Assembly (NCBI GenBank): GCA_046593875.1
Contig: JBKJQQ010000062.1
Coordinates: 1 to 17,107, forward strand
Source of the DNA: SCTD01 sp046593875
GTDB lineage: Bacteria > Actinomycetota > Actinomycetes > Mycobacteriales > SCTD01
Reading direction: 5' to 3'
DNA length: 17,107 nucleotides
Shown: one piece after another, positions 1 through 6,119 of the stretch
Position numbering within the stretch: the stretch's first letter is position 1
Layout of the letters: every line of letters starts with the position of its first letter
The notes under the pieces: generated by a model
Databases searched by the model: none
What the model was told of the DNA's origin: nothing
What the model saw: the letters and a program-made list of their open reading frames with translations, nothing else
Program-made: the position numbers and the translations under genes

Positions 1-392
1 TAGCCGCCCTGCTGCGTCGGGGTCACCCACTGGTAGCCCCGGATGTCGGCCTCGACGCGGTTGTAGGGGCCGGGGATCCGTAGGGCCACGGTGACCGGCT
101 CGCCCGCCGTGATGGCCTGGGGGGTAGCGGTGAAGGTGCGCGCGTCGCGGGAGTACGGCCTGCCCGTGGCCGGGTCGTTGCGGCAGTAGTCCGGTCCGCC
201 GTTGCCAGAAGGGGTGGGCGACGGTGAGGGACTCTGACATCCGCCGTTCTCGTTGGGGACCTGTGAACAGTCCACCGGGCTACTAGCCGGTGACGGGGTG
301 GCCTCCTGGGCCGTCGCGGGCACGGGGGTGAGGAGGGCGGCGGTGAGGCCCGCGACGGCCAGCGTCGTGGGGACAGCGAGGGACAAGCGCAC
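1..392 (-). CDS. Secreted protein of unknown function, N-terminal part only (runs off the left edge)
   Basis: The reading frame starts at a GTG (390-392) preceded on its strand by GGAGAG about eight bases upstream, and runs off the window after about 130 codons. Residues 1-29 form a typical signal peptide: a short basic start (VRLSL), a hydrophobic Ala/Leu/Val core, and an AxA-like cleavage site (PVPATA, then QEA). The next stretch is a low-complexity linker rich in Ser, Pro, Gly and Asn with three cysteines (DCSQ, GGCQ, DYCRN), which could form disulfides outside the cell. It then enters a segment (TFTATPQAITAGEPVTV) that reads like the first strands of an Ig-like or similar beta-sandwich domain. 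The domain assignment is inference. The longer overlapping frame on the same strand that starts at 442 is Arg/Pro-rich and has no signal peptide, so I take it as a shadow. Function is unknown; export is well supported. Confidence 0.7.
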   Translation of the reverse strand, partial: MRLSLAVPTTLAVAGLTAALLTPVPATAQEATPSPASSPVDCSQVPNENGGCQSPSPSPTPSGNGGPDYCRNDPATGRPYSRDARTFTATPQAITAGEPVTVALRIPGPYNRVEADIRGYQWVTPTQQGG

Positions 393-474
393 GGGTTGAT
401 CTCTCCAAGGCTGTAGGTACTCCTCAGAACGACGCGCATCACGGTTGGTCGTCCCCGATGGCGAAGCGCAGGAC

Positions 475-512
475 GGGCCGGCGCCCGCGCCGTGAGGCGA
501 CAGGCCCGGCCC
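475..512 (-). terminator. Possible rho-independent hairpin downstream of the 46-residue protein gene
   Basis: The arms GGGCCGG (475-481) and CCGGCCC (506-512) are perfect complements. The loop contains a second small stem, CGCC-GTGA-GGCG (488-499). The structure lies about 25 bases past the stop codon of the gene ending at 537. No T-run follows, as is common in high-GC actinobacteria. Short GC-rich hairpins also arise by chance at this base composition, so support is modest. Confidence 0.3.
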
Positions 513-536
513 GGGCTGCGGTGGTGCCAGGTGCTG

Positions 537-677
537 CTATCGACCCATGTTCGCGAGGTTCAGGAGCTCCTCGCGCGTGGCGCGGGTCGGGGCGGCGGCC
601 AGCGCGCGGACCAGGTCGCTGTGGCCACGGGTGCTGCGGCGGTTCTTCGTGCTGCGGATCCTGCGGACGATGCCCAT
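537..677 (-). CDS. Small basic protein, 46 residues, unknown function
   Basis: An ATG at 675-677 is preceded by AAGGGGA with about six bases of spacing, a good ribosome binding site that fixes this start within a much longer open frame. The product (begins MGIVRRIRSTKNRR) has a strongly basic first half with eight Arg/Lys in the first 18 residues. The second half is a probable amphipathic helix containing APTRATREELLNLAN. There is no signal peptide, membrane segment or cysteine. The basic N-terminus could bind nucleic acid or acidic lipid, but that is a guess. It is transcribed in the same direction as the PTE/aldehyde dehydrogenase operon, but a strong hairpin (769-811) lies between them, so it probably has its own promoter. 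I do not recognise the family. Third codon positions are almost all G or C, as in neighbouring genes. Confidence 0.6.
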   Translation of the reverse strand: MGIVRRIRSTKNRRSTRGHSDLVRALAAAPTRATREELLNLANMGR

Positions 678-699
678 CTCGAGTCCCCTTCTGGGAGTT

Positions 700-725
700 C
701 CGGTGTACGTCTGTTCCAACACCGG
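700..725. repeat. Inverted repeat CCGGTGT/ACACCGG upstream of the 46-residue protein gene
   Basis: Perfect 7-bp arms (700-706 and 719-725) are separated by 12 bases. The repeat ends about 22 bases upstream of the start codon at 677. It could be an operator or a leader hairpin for that small gene. It is seen in sequence only, and no regulator is suggested. Confidence 0.3.
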
Positions 726-768
726 TTCGCCAGGACGGCGTCCGCCCGCAGGGGGTGATCCTCCTCGC

Positions 769-811
769 GGTCGTGGGTCACGCCGGCGATCGTCCGGCGA
801 ACCCCACGACC
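769..811 (-). terminator. Terminator hairpin of the PTE-aldehyde dehydrogenase operon
   Basis: A two-tier stem begins seven bases past the aldehyde dehydrogenase stop codon. Outer arms GGTCGTGGG (769-777) and CCCACGACC (803-811) pair over nine bases. A 3x3 internal loop separates them from inner arms CGCCGG (781-786) and CCGGCG (794-799), which close a seven-base loop. There is no T-tract. Position and length make a terminator the likeliest reading. Confidence 0.6.
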
Positions 812-817
812 AGCGGG

Positions 818-2266
818 TCAGCTGGCGCCCGGCGCCTCGCCGCCGCTCATCACGGCGTCGACGATGGCCTGCGCGGTCGCCCCGTAGGGAGGCAGGAAGG
901 CCTCGGTGAGATCGCCCTCGCCGCGGACGAACACGCCGCGCGGGTTGCTGAACTCGCGGAAGCCCTCGATGCCGTGGTGCCGGCCGCTGCCGCTCTGGCC
1001 GACGCCGCCGAAGCCCATCGACGGCAGCGCGGCGTGCGACGCGCAGGTGTTGATGCAGGCGCCGCCGGAGGTGGTGGTCGCGAGGACCTGCTCGGCCACG
1101 GCCTGGTCCTTGCTGAAGACGTACAGAGCCAGGGGCCGCTCGCCGTCGTTGATGAGGTCCACCGCCTGCTCGACGGTGTCGTACGGCACCACCGGCAGCA
1201 CCGGGCCGAAGACCTCCTCGGTCATGACCGCGAGCTCGGCGGACGGGTCGATGACCAGCGAGATCGGGAGCTGTCGACGGGCGGGGTCGCCGGCGCCGCC
1301 CAGCGGCACCACCCGGGCGCCGGCGGCCTCCGCCTCGGCGACCAGACCGGTCAGCCGGTCCAGGTGGCGCTCGCTGATGATGCCGGTGCAGTCCGGTCCC
1401 GAGGCGTAGTCGGAGCCGACGAACTCCTGCGCCAGCTCGACGAACCGATCGACCTGGTCGCGCGGCACCAGGACGTAGTCGACCGAGATGCACATCTGGC
1501 CGTTCTTGATCATCTTGGTGCCCATGACCGTCTTGACCGTCTCGGCGTCGACGCTGTCGGGGGCCAGCAACGCCGGGCACTTGCCGCCCAGCTCGAGGGT
1601 GACCGGCACGAGGTTCTCGGCGGCGGCCTTGGCGACGACGCGGCCGATCTCGGGAGAACCCGTGTAGAGCAGGTGGTCCCAGCGCAGCGTGGGGAACGTC
1701 CGCGCCAGCTCGAGCCCGCCGACGCTGGCCGCGACGAGGTCGCGGTCGAAGGTCGCCCGCAGCATCTCGTCGAGCAGCTCGGCGCAGGCCGGCGTGTAGT
1801 CCGACGGCTTGATGACGACCCGGTTGCCCGCCGCCAGCATCTCGACCAACGGGCCGACGGACAGGTCGAAGGGGAAGTTCCAGGGGACGATGTTGCCGAC
1901 GACGCCCTTGGGCTGCATGCGGATCGCGGCCTTCGCCGACCCGTAGAACGCCGGGTCGGCGAAGCGCTCGTCGGGGGCGCACCACGCCTCGAGCTGCTCG
2001 GCGGCGTACATCGCGCGGCCGGCCACGCCGAGCACCTCGACCAGGTCGGTGAACAGCTCCGGGTGCACGGCGAAGTCCGCGCTGACGGCCTCGCGGATGC
2101 GGTCCTTGTTCATGACCATCATCGCGGCCAGGGCGCCCAGCCGCTCCCGGCGCAGGTCGAGCGAGGGGAAGGGCTCGGCGCGGAAGGCCTTCCTCTGCAG
2201 GGCGAGCAGCTCGTGCAGCTCGGCGATCGCGACGGTGTCGTCCTGGGTGTCCAGCAGGGCGGTCAT
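818..2266 (-). CDS. NAD(P)-dependent aldehyde dehydrogenase, coniferyl-aldehyde dehydrogenase-like
   Basis: A 482-residue cytoplasmic member of the aldehyde dehydrogenase superfamily, which oxidises an aldehyde to the carboxylic acid. Visible signatures are VPWNFPFDL with the oxyanion Asn130, a cofactor-binding YTGSPEIG at 201-208, ELGGK with general base Glu225, and GQMCIS with the catalytic Cys259. A conserved MTEEVFGPVLPV motif lies near residue 350. The length and the PWNFPF and GLTEAF-like C-terminal pattern (here GDLTEAFLPPYG) fit the class-3/coniferyl-aldehyde dehydrogenase branch, which acts on aryl or medium-chain aldehydes. The actual substrate cannot be read from sequence. Its ATG overlaps the stop of the phosphotriesterase-like gene by four bases (ATGA, 2263-2266), so the two are translationally coupled and probably act in one pathway. 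A hairpin terminator follows at once. The family call is secure; the coniferyl specificity is tentative. Confidence 0.93.
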   Translation of the reverse strand: MTALLDTQDDTVAIAELHELLALQRKAFRAEPFPSLDLRRERLGALAAMMVMNKDRIREAVSADFAVHPELFTDLVEVLGVAGRAMYAAEQLEAWCAPDERFADPAFYGSAKAAIRMQPKGVVGNIVPWNFPFDLSVGPLVEMLAAGNRVVIKPSDYTPACAELLDEMLRATFDRDLVAASVGGLELARTFPTLRWDHLLYTGSPEIGRVVAKAAAENLVPVTLELGGKCPALLAPDSVDAETVKTVMGTKMIKNGQMCISVDYVLVPRDQVDRFVELAQEFVGSDYASGPDCTGIISERHLDRLTGLVAEAEAAGARVVPLGGAGDPARRQLPISLVIDPSAELAVMTEEVFGPVLPVVPYDTVEQAVDLINDGERPLALYVFSKDQAVAEQVLATTTSGGACINTCASHAALPSMGFGGVGQSGSGRHHGIEGFREFSNPRGVFVRGEGDLTEAFLPPYGATAQAIVDAVMSGGEAPGAS

Positions 2267-3246
2267 GAGGACGCTCCTTCGAAGTAGCGGCGGGGGTTGC
2301 CGACGAGCATCGCGTCGACCTGCTCCGGGGTGACGCCCTGCTCGAGCAGGTACGGCAGCACGCGCTCGTGGATGTGCGTGTACTTCCAGTCGGGCAGCAT
2401 CGGGAGGACGTTCGGGTCGAGCCAGTCGATGTAGCAGGCGGCGTCCTGCGAGAGCACCATGCTCTCGGCGAAGCCCCGGCGGCAGAGCTCGACGACGATG
2501 TCGGCGCGCGCCTCGAAGGTCGTCGCGAGGTTGATGCCGAAGCGGTCCATGCCGAGCAGGAAGCCCGCCTCGGCCAGCGCGGACAGGTGGTCGGCGTCGT
2601 CGCTGTCACCGCTGTGGCCGAGCACGACGCGACGCGGGTCGACGCCCTCCTCGGCGAGCAGCTTCTGCACCGCGAGGCCCTGCTCGCTGCCGGGGTGGGT
2701 GTGCACCGTGATCGGCGTGCCGGTCTCCTGGTGGGCCTGCGCCACCGCGCGCATGACGCGCTCCACCCCGGGCGTCATCCCCTGGTGGTCGATGGCGCAC
2801 TTGAGCAGGCCGGCCTTGATGCTCGTGCCGGCGACCCCGTCGCGGATGTCCCCGATGAACATGTCGACCATCGGGTCCGGCACCTCGGCGCCGACCGCCT
2901 CGTTCAGCGCCGGGCCGCGGTGGTGGAAGTAGAAGGGCACGTCGTCGTAGGTGTAGAGGCCGGTCGCGCAGACGATGTTCAGGTCGACCTGCTCGGCCAC
3001 CTTCGCGATCCGGGGCAGGTAGCGACCCAGCCCGACCACCGTCGGGTCCACGATCGTCCGGACGCCGAGGGCCGCCACCTCGTTGAGCTTGGCGACGGCG
3101 TCGGCGATCCGGTCGTCCTCGGCGCCCCACTCCTGCGGGTAGTTCTGCTGCACGTCCGGGGTGAGCACGAAGACGTGCTCGTGCATGAGCGTCGGACCGA
3201 GCGCGGCGGTGTCGACGGGGCCTCGGGCGGTCTGGACCTGCGGCAT
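2263..3246 (-). CDS. Phosphotriesterase-family metal-dependent hydrolase (probable lactonase-type)
   Basis: A 327-residue amidohydrolase-superfamily protein of the phosphotriesterase (PTE) type, the usual full length. All binuclear-metal ligands are visible: HEH (His22, His24), the bridging Lys144 in TSIKAG that is carboxylated in the family, His182 in VHTHPG, His211 in GHSGDSDD, and Asp268 in SQDAACY. Many such enzymes hydrolyse lactones, with phosphotriesters as promiscuous substrates. No signal peptide is present, so it is probably cytoplasmic. The ATG at 3244-3246 follows GGGAGAAG at close spacing. It is the first gene of a two-gene operon with an aldehyde dehydrogenase (ATGA overlap). 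This suggests that ring opening or hydrolysis yields a compound that the partner, directly or after another step, handles as an aldehyde. The substrate is unknown; an acyl-homoserine-lactone or another lactone is possible. Confidence 0.9.
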   Translation of the reverse strand: MPQVQTARGPVDTAALGPTLMHEHVFVLTPDVQQNYPQEWGAEDDRIADAVAKLNEVAALGVRTIVDPTVVGLGRYLPRIAKVAEQVDLNIVCATGLYTYDDVPFYFHHRGPALNEAVGAEVPDPMVDMFIGDIRDGVAGTSIKAGLLKCAIDHQGMTPGVERVMRAVAQAHQETGTPITVHTHPGSEQGLAVQKLLAEEGVDPRRVVLGHSGDSDDADHLSALAEAGFLLGMDRFGINLATTFEARADIVVELCRRGFAESMVLSQDAACYIDWLDPNVLPMLPDWKYTHIHERVLPYLLEQGVTPEQVDAMLVGNPRRYFEGASS

Positions 3247-3362
3247 ACGGGCTTCTCCCAGGAGTCTCGGCGGCGTCCTCGCAGTGTGCAGCAGGTCACA
3301 GCCGCTCCCGGCGGCGCCCCTCGGTCACTCCTGGTAGCCGATAGATCACCCAAACGGGTCTC

Positions 3363-3390
3363 TCGACGGGCCTCCGCGTGGCCCTACGGT
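3363..3390 (+). promoter_or_regulatory. Possible sigma-70-type promoter for the 64-residue protein gene
   Basis: TACGGT (3385-3390) fits the actinobacterial -10 pattern TAnnnT. TCGACG lies 16 bases upstream (3363-3368) and matches TTGACA at four of six positions. Transcription would start near 3396, about 37 bases before the ATG at 3433. The match is plausible but weak. Confidence 0.28.
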
Positions 3391-3432
3391 CGACATGCAC
3401 CCCTTCGACGGCTCCCACCGAGAGGCACCGCC

Positions 3433-3627
3433 ATGCAGGCCACCCTGGAGAGGCTGACTCCTGAGGAGGACGGCATCCTTCGACGGCTGCACTGCCTCGA
3501 GCGCCTCGGCGCCGAGCTGTCGTCGCCGATGCGCGAGCTCAAGGACGACATCCGCCGCCGCGACCGGCGCATGGAGATCCGCGACCCCGAGGACCGCGGC
3601 GTCCTCTCCACCATCTGGATCACCTGA
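3433..3627 (+). CDS. Small charged protein, 64 residues, unknown function
   Basis: The ATG at 3433 is preceded by GAGAGG at somewhat long spacing. The product is rich in charged residues and predicted almost wholly helical. It contains ERLTPEEDGILRRLHCLERLG near the N-terminus, ELKDDIRRRDRRMEIRDPED in the middle, and a short hydrophobic end (VLSTIWIT). A single Cys lies near residue 21. There is no signal peptide or membrane segment. The frame is open upstream for a long way, but that part lies antisense to the PTE gene and is shadow; only the last 65 codons lie outside it. The gene is divergent from the PTE-ALDH operon and convergent with the dehydrogenase operon, from which a strong hairpin separates it. 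I do not recognise the family. The helical, repeated-Arg character suggests a small binding or adaptor protein, which is speculation. Confidence 0.55.
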   Translation: MQATLERLTPEEDGILRRLHCLERLGAELSSPMRELKDDIRRRDRRMEIRDPEDRGVLSTIWIT

Positions 3628-3640
3628 GCGAACCCGCTCC

Positions 3641-3680
3641 CCGTGGAGTCCCCAGCACCCTGGTGCTGGGGACTCCACGG
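3641..3680. terminator. Perfect 19-bp inverted repeat, bidirectional terminator
   Basis: CCGTGGAGTCCCCAGCACC (3641-3659), two bases, then its exact reverse complement (3662-3680). It lies 13 bases past the stop of the + strand small gene and 10 bases past the stop of the - strand E2 gene, so it can serve both convergent transcripts. No T-run follows in either direction. The innermost pair probably opens to give a four-base loop on an 18-bp stem. Confidence 0.8.
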
Positions 3681-3690
3681 CGTTCGAGGG

Positions 3691-5145
3691 TCAGCCCCAG
3701 ACCAGTCCGGTCATCGGGTCGGACAGCACGCGCGCGACGTCGGACAGGAACTGCGAACCCAGCGCCCCGTCGACGTTGCGGTGGTCGAACGACAGCGACA
3801 GCTGGGTCACCTGGCGCACGCAGATCTCGCCGTCGACCACCCACGGCGTCGGCCGCACAGCCCCGAAGCACAGGATCGCGCTCTCACCCGGGTTGAGGAT
3901 CGGCGTGCCGTTGTCCACGCCGAACGTCCCGACGTTGGTGATGGTGATCGTCCCGCCGGCCATGTCCGCCGGCTGGGTCTTGCCGGCCCGCGCGGTCTCG
4001 GTCAGGTCCTGCAGCGCGCGGGCGAGCTCGACGAGCGACAGCTGGTCGGCGTCCTTGACGTTCGGGACGAGCAGCCCGCGCGGGGTCGCAGCGGCGATGC
4101 CGAGGTTGACGTAGTCCTTGACCACGATCTCCTGGGCCGCCTCGTCCCACGTCGCGTTGATCTCCGGGTTGCGCGAGATCGCGAGCAGCAGCGCCTTGGC
4201 CACGAACAGCAGCGGCGTGACCTTCACGTCCCGGAACTCCGGCATGGCCTGCACCCGCGGGCGCAGCTCCATCGTCGGCGTCATGTCCAGGGTGATGAAC
4301 TCGGTGACGTGCGGCGCGGTGAACGCGCTCTCCACCATCGCCGCAGCGGTGTGCTTGCGGACGCCCTTGATGGGGATCCGCCGCTCGCGCGTCGCGGGGT
4401 CGTACGCCTGGACACCGCTCGCGGCAGGGGTCGCGGACGTGGCGCCCTCGACGTCGGCGCGGGTGATGGTGCCGCCCGGGCCCGTGCCGGTGAGCGCGGC
4501 CAGGTCGACGCCCAGCGACTGAGCCAGCTTGCGGACCGGCGGCTTGGCCAGCACGGTCACGCCGCCGGCCACCTTCGCCGCCGTCTCGCCGACCTGGACC
4601 GCCGACACGCGTGCGGCTGCCGGCGGGGGGGCGTCCACGGGAGCGGGGCCGTCGGACCGGGCGCGCCGCTTGGCGGTGACCGACCGGGGTCCGTAGCCGA
4701 CGAGCGTGGCCGTACGACCGCTCGGGCCGACCTCGCCGATCAGCGCGCCGGCCTCCTGGCCGGGCTCACGCCGCGGCACGAGCTCGCCCTCGGTCGGGTC
4801 GCCGACCACCGAGACGTCTCGGACCGCGGCGCTCTCGACCGGGTTGGCGAAGGCGCCCGCGGCAGCGTTGCCCGCAGCCTCCTCGAGCGGACCGGCCGAG
4901 GGGTCGGTGTCGAAGGTGATGATCGGCGAGCCCACGTCGACGGTCTCGCCCGCCTGGTGGTGGATCTCGGTCACGACCCCGGCGTACGGCGACGGCACCT
5001 CGACCGCGGCCTTGGCCGTCTCCACCTCGACGATCGGCTGGTTGAGCTTCACCTCGTCGCCGGTCTTGACCATCCACTGCAGGATCTCGCCCTCGGTGAG
5101 CCCCTCCCCGAGGTCGGGCAGCGTGAACGTCTTCAGCCGGCTCAT
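3691..5145 (-). CDS. bkdC: Branched-chain 2-oxoacid dehydrogenase E2 (dihydrolipoamide acyltransferase)
   Basis: A 484-residue E2 core component that moves the acyl group from lipoamide to CoA. Domains in order: one N-terminal lipoyl domain (about 4-80) with the lipoylated Lys45 in VEVETAKAAVEV; a long linker (81-198) containing RTATLVGYGP and a basic AKRRAR patch; a peripheral-subunit-binding domain (about 199-235, VRKLAQSLGVDLAALTGTG); and the catalytic domain (about 255-484) ending with the active-site motif FDHRNVDG (His455, Asp459). The start ATG overlaps the E1-beta stop as TGATG. The single lipoyl domain and basic-patch linker match actinobacterial branched-chain enzymes better than pyruvate E2, but substrate choice lies mainly in E1. 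The 3' end is closed by the inverted repeat at 3641-3680. The E2 assignment is secure; the branched-chain assignment is probable. The gene symbol follows actinobacterial usage. Confidence 0.93.
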   Translation of the reverse strand: MSRLKTFTLPDLGEGLTEGEILQWMVKTGDEVKLNQPIVEVETAKAAVEVPSPYAGVVTEIHHQAGETVDVGSPIITFDTDPSAGPLEEAAGNAAAGAFANPVESAAVRDVSVVGDPTEGELVPRREPGQEAGALIGEVGPSGRTATLVGYGPRSVTAKRRARSDGPAPVDAPPPAAARVSAVQVGETAAKVAGGVTVLAKPPVRKLAQSLGVDLAALTGTGPGGTITRADVEGATSATPAASGVQAYDPATRERRIPIKGVRKHTAAAMVESAFTAPHVTEFITLDMTPTMELRPRVQAMPEFRDVKVTPLLFVAKALLLAISRNPEINATWDEAAQEIVVKDYVNLGIAAATPRGLLVPNVKDADQLSLVELARALQDLTETARAGKTQPADMAGGTITITNVGTFGVDNGTPILNPGESAILCFGAVRPTPWVVDGEICVRQVTQLSLSFDHRNVDGALGSQFLSDVARVLSDPMTGLVWG

Positions 5146-6119
5146 CAGAACCCCAGCGAGCGGTCGACGGCGTGCAGGACCCGGTCGAGGTCCGGCAGGT
5201 ACTCCTCCTCCACCCGCGACGGCGGGTAGGGGGTGTCGAAGCCGGTCACGCGCAGCACCGGCGCCTCCATCTCGTAGTACAGCTCCTCGGACAGGCGCGC
5301 GGCGATCTCGGCGCCGAGCCCGACATAGGACGGCGCCTCGTGCACGACGATCGCCCGCCCGGTGCGGCGCACCGAGGCGAAGACGGTCGGGAAGTCCAGC
5401 GGCGACAGCGACCGCAGGTCGACGACCTCCAGCGAGCGTCCGTCCTCCTCCGCAGCCGTGGCGGCGTCCATGCAGGTCTTGACCATCGGGCCGTACGCGA
5501 TGAGCGTCGCGTCGGTGCCCTCGCGCACGACGCGGGCGCTCCACAGCGGGTCCGGCGTCATCGTCGTGTCGACGTCCGCCTTCTCCCAGTAGCGCCGCTT
5601 GGGCTCGAAGAACAGCACCGGGTCGTCGCTGGCGATGGCCTGCTGGACCATGAAGTGCGCGTCGACCGGGTTCGAGCAGGTCACGACCTTCAGGCCGGCG
5701 GTGTGCGCGAAGTACGCCTCCGGGCTCTCGCTGTGGTGCTCGACCGCGCCGATGCCGCCGCCGAACGGGACGCGGATCGTCACCGGCATCTTGATCTGCC
5801 CGCGGCTGCGCGCGTGGATCTTGGCCAGCTGGCTGACGATCTGGTCGTACGCCGGGTAGATGAAGCCGTCGAACTGGATCTCGCAGACCGGCCGGTAGCC
5901 GCGGATGGCCAGGCCGATGGCCGTGCCGATGATCCCGGACTCGGCCAGCGGGGTGTCGAAGACGCGGTCCTCGCCGAAGTCCTTCTGCAGGCCGTCGGTG
6001 ACGCGGAAGACGCCGCCCAGCTTGCCGATGTCCTCGCCCATCAGCAGGACCTTGGGGTCCTTCTCCATGGCGGTCCGCAGGCCCTCGTTGAGCGCCTTGG
6101 CCATCGTGAGCTGCGCCAT
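5145..6119 (-). CDS. bkdB: Branched-chain 2-oxoacid dehydrogenase E1 beta subunit
   Basis: A 324-residue transketolase-like subunit that forms the thiamine-diphosphate site together with E1-alpha. Signatures are LLMGEDIGKLGGVFRVT (about 25-41), DTPLAESGI with the conserved catalytic Glu60, EIQFDGFIYPAYDQI (80-94), and EHHSESPEAYFAHT, in which His129 matches the active-site His of branched-chain E1-beta. The C-terminal transketolase domain begins near residue 195 and contains VVDLRSLSPLD and IVVHEA. The ATG overlaps the E1-alpha stop codon as TGATG, and the stop overlaps the E2 start in the same way. Translation of the three subunits is therefore probably coupled, suiting a fixed stoichiometry. 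An upstream extension of the frame is antisense or shadow reading of E1-alpha and is excluded. Confidence 0.94.
   Translation of the reverse strand: MAQLTMAKALNEGLRTAMEKDPKVLLMGEDIGKLGGVFRVTDGLQKDFGEDRVFDTPLAESGIIGTAIGLAIRGYRPVCEIQFDGFIYPAYDQIVSQLAKIHARSRGQIKMPVTIRVPFGGGIGAVEHHSESPEAYFAHTAGLKVVTCSNPVDAHFMVQQAIASDDPVLFFEPKRRYWEKADVDTTMTPDPLWSARVVREGTDATLIAYGPMVKTCMDAATAAEEDGRSLEVVDLRSLSPLDFPTVFASVRRTGRAIVVHEAPSYVGLGAEIAARLSEELYYEMEAPVLRVTGFDTPYPPSRVEEEYLPDLDRVLHAVDRSLGF

Noticed and set aside
23..442. Frame on the - strand starting at 442
   Set aside because: It is Arg/Pro/Ser-rich noise in a different frame from the signal-peptide-bearing secreted protein that starts at 392 with a ribosome site.
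458..2287. Long + strand frame opposite the aldehyde dehydrogenase
   Set aside because: It is the antisense shadow of a gene with complete catalytic motifs; composition is Gly/Arg/Asp/His-biased without domains.
3301..3315. GCCGC-TCCCG-GCGGC inverted repeat in the PTE promoter region
   Set aside because: Five-base GC-only arms are expected by chance at this composition, and nothing else supports a site.
2368..3432. N-terminal part of the long + strand frame that ends at 3627
   Set aside because: It is antisense to the phosphotriesterase-like gene. Only the last 65 codons, from the ATG at 3433, lie outside it.
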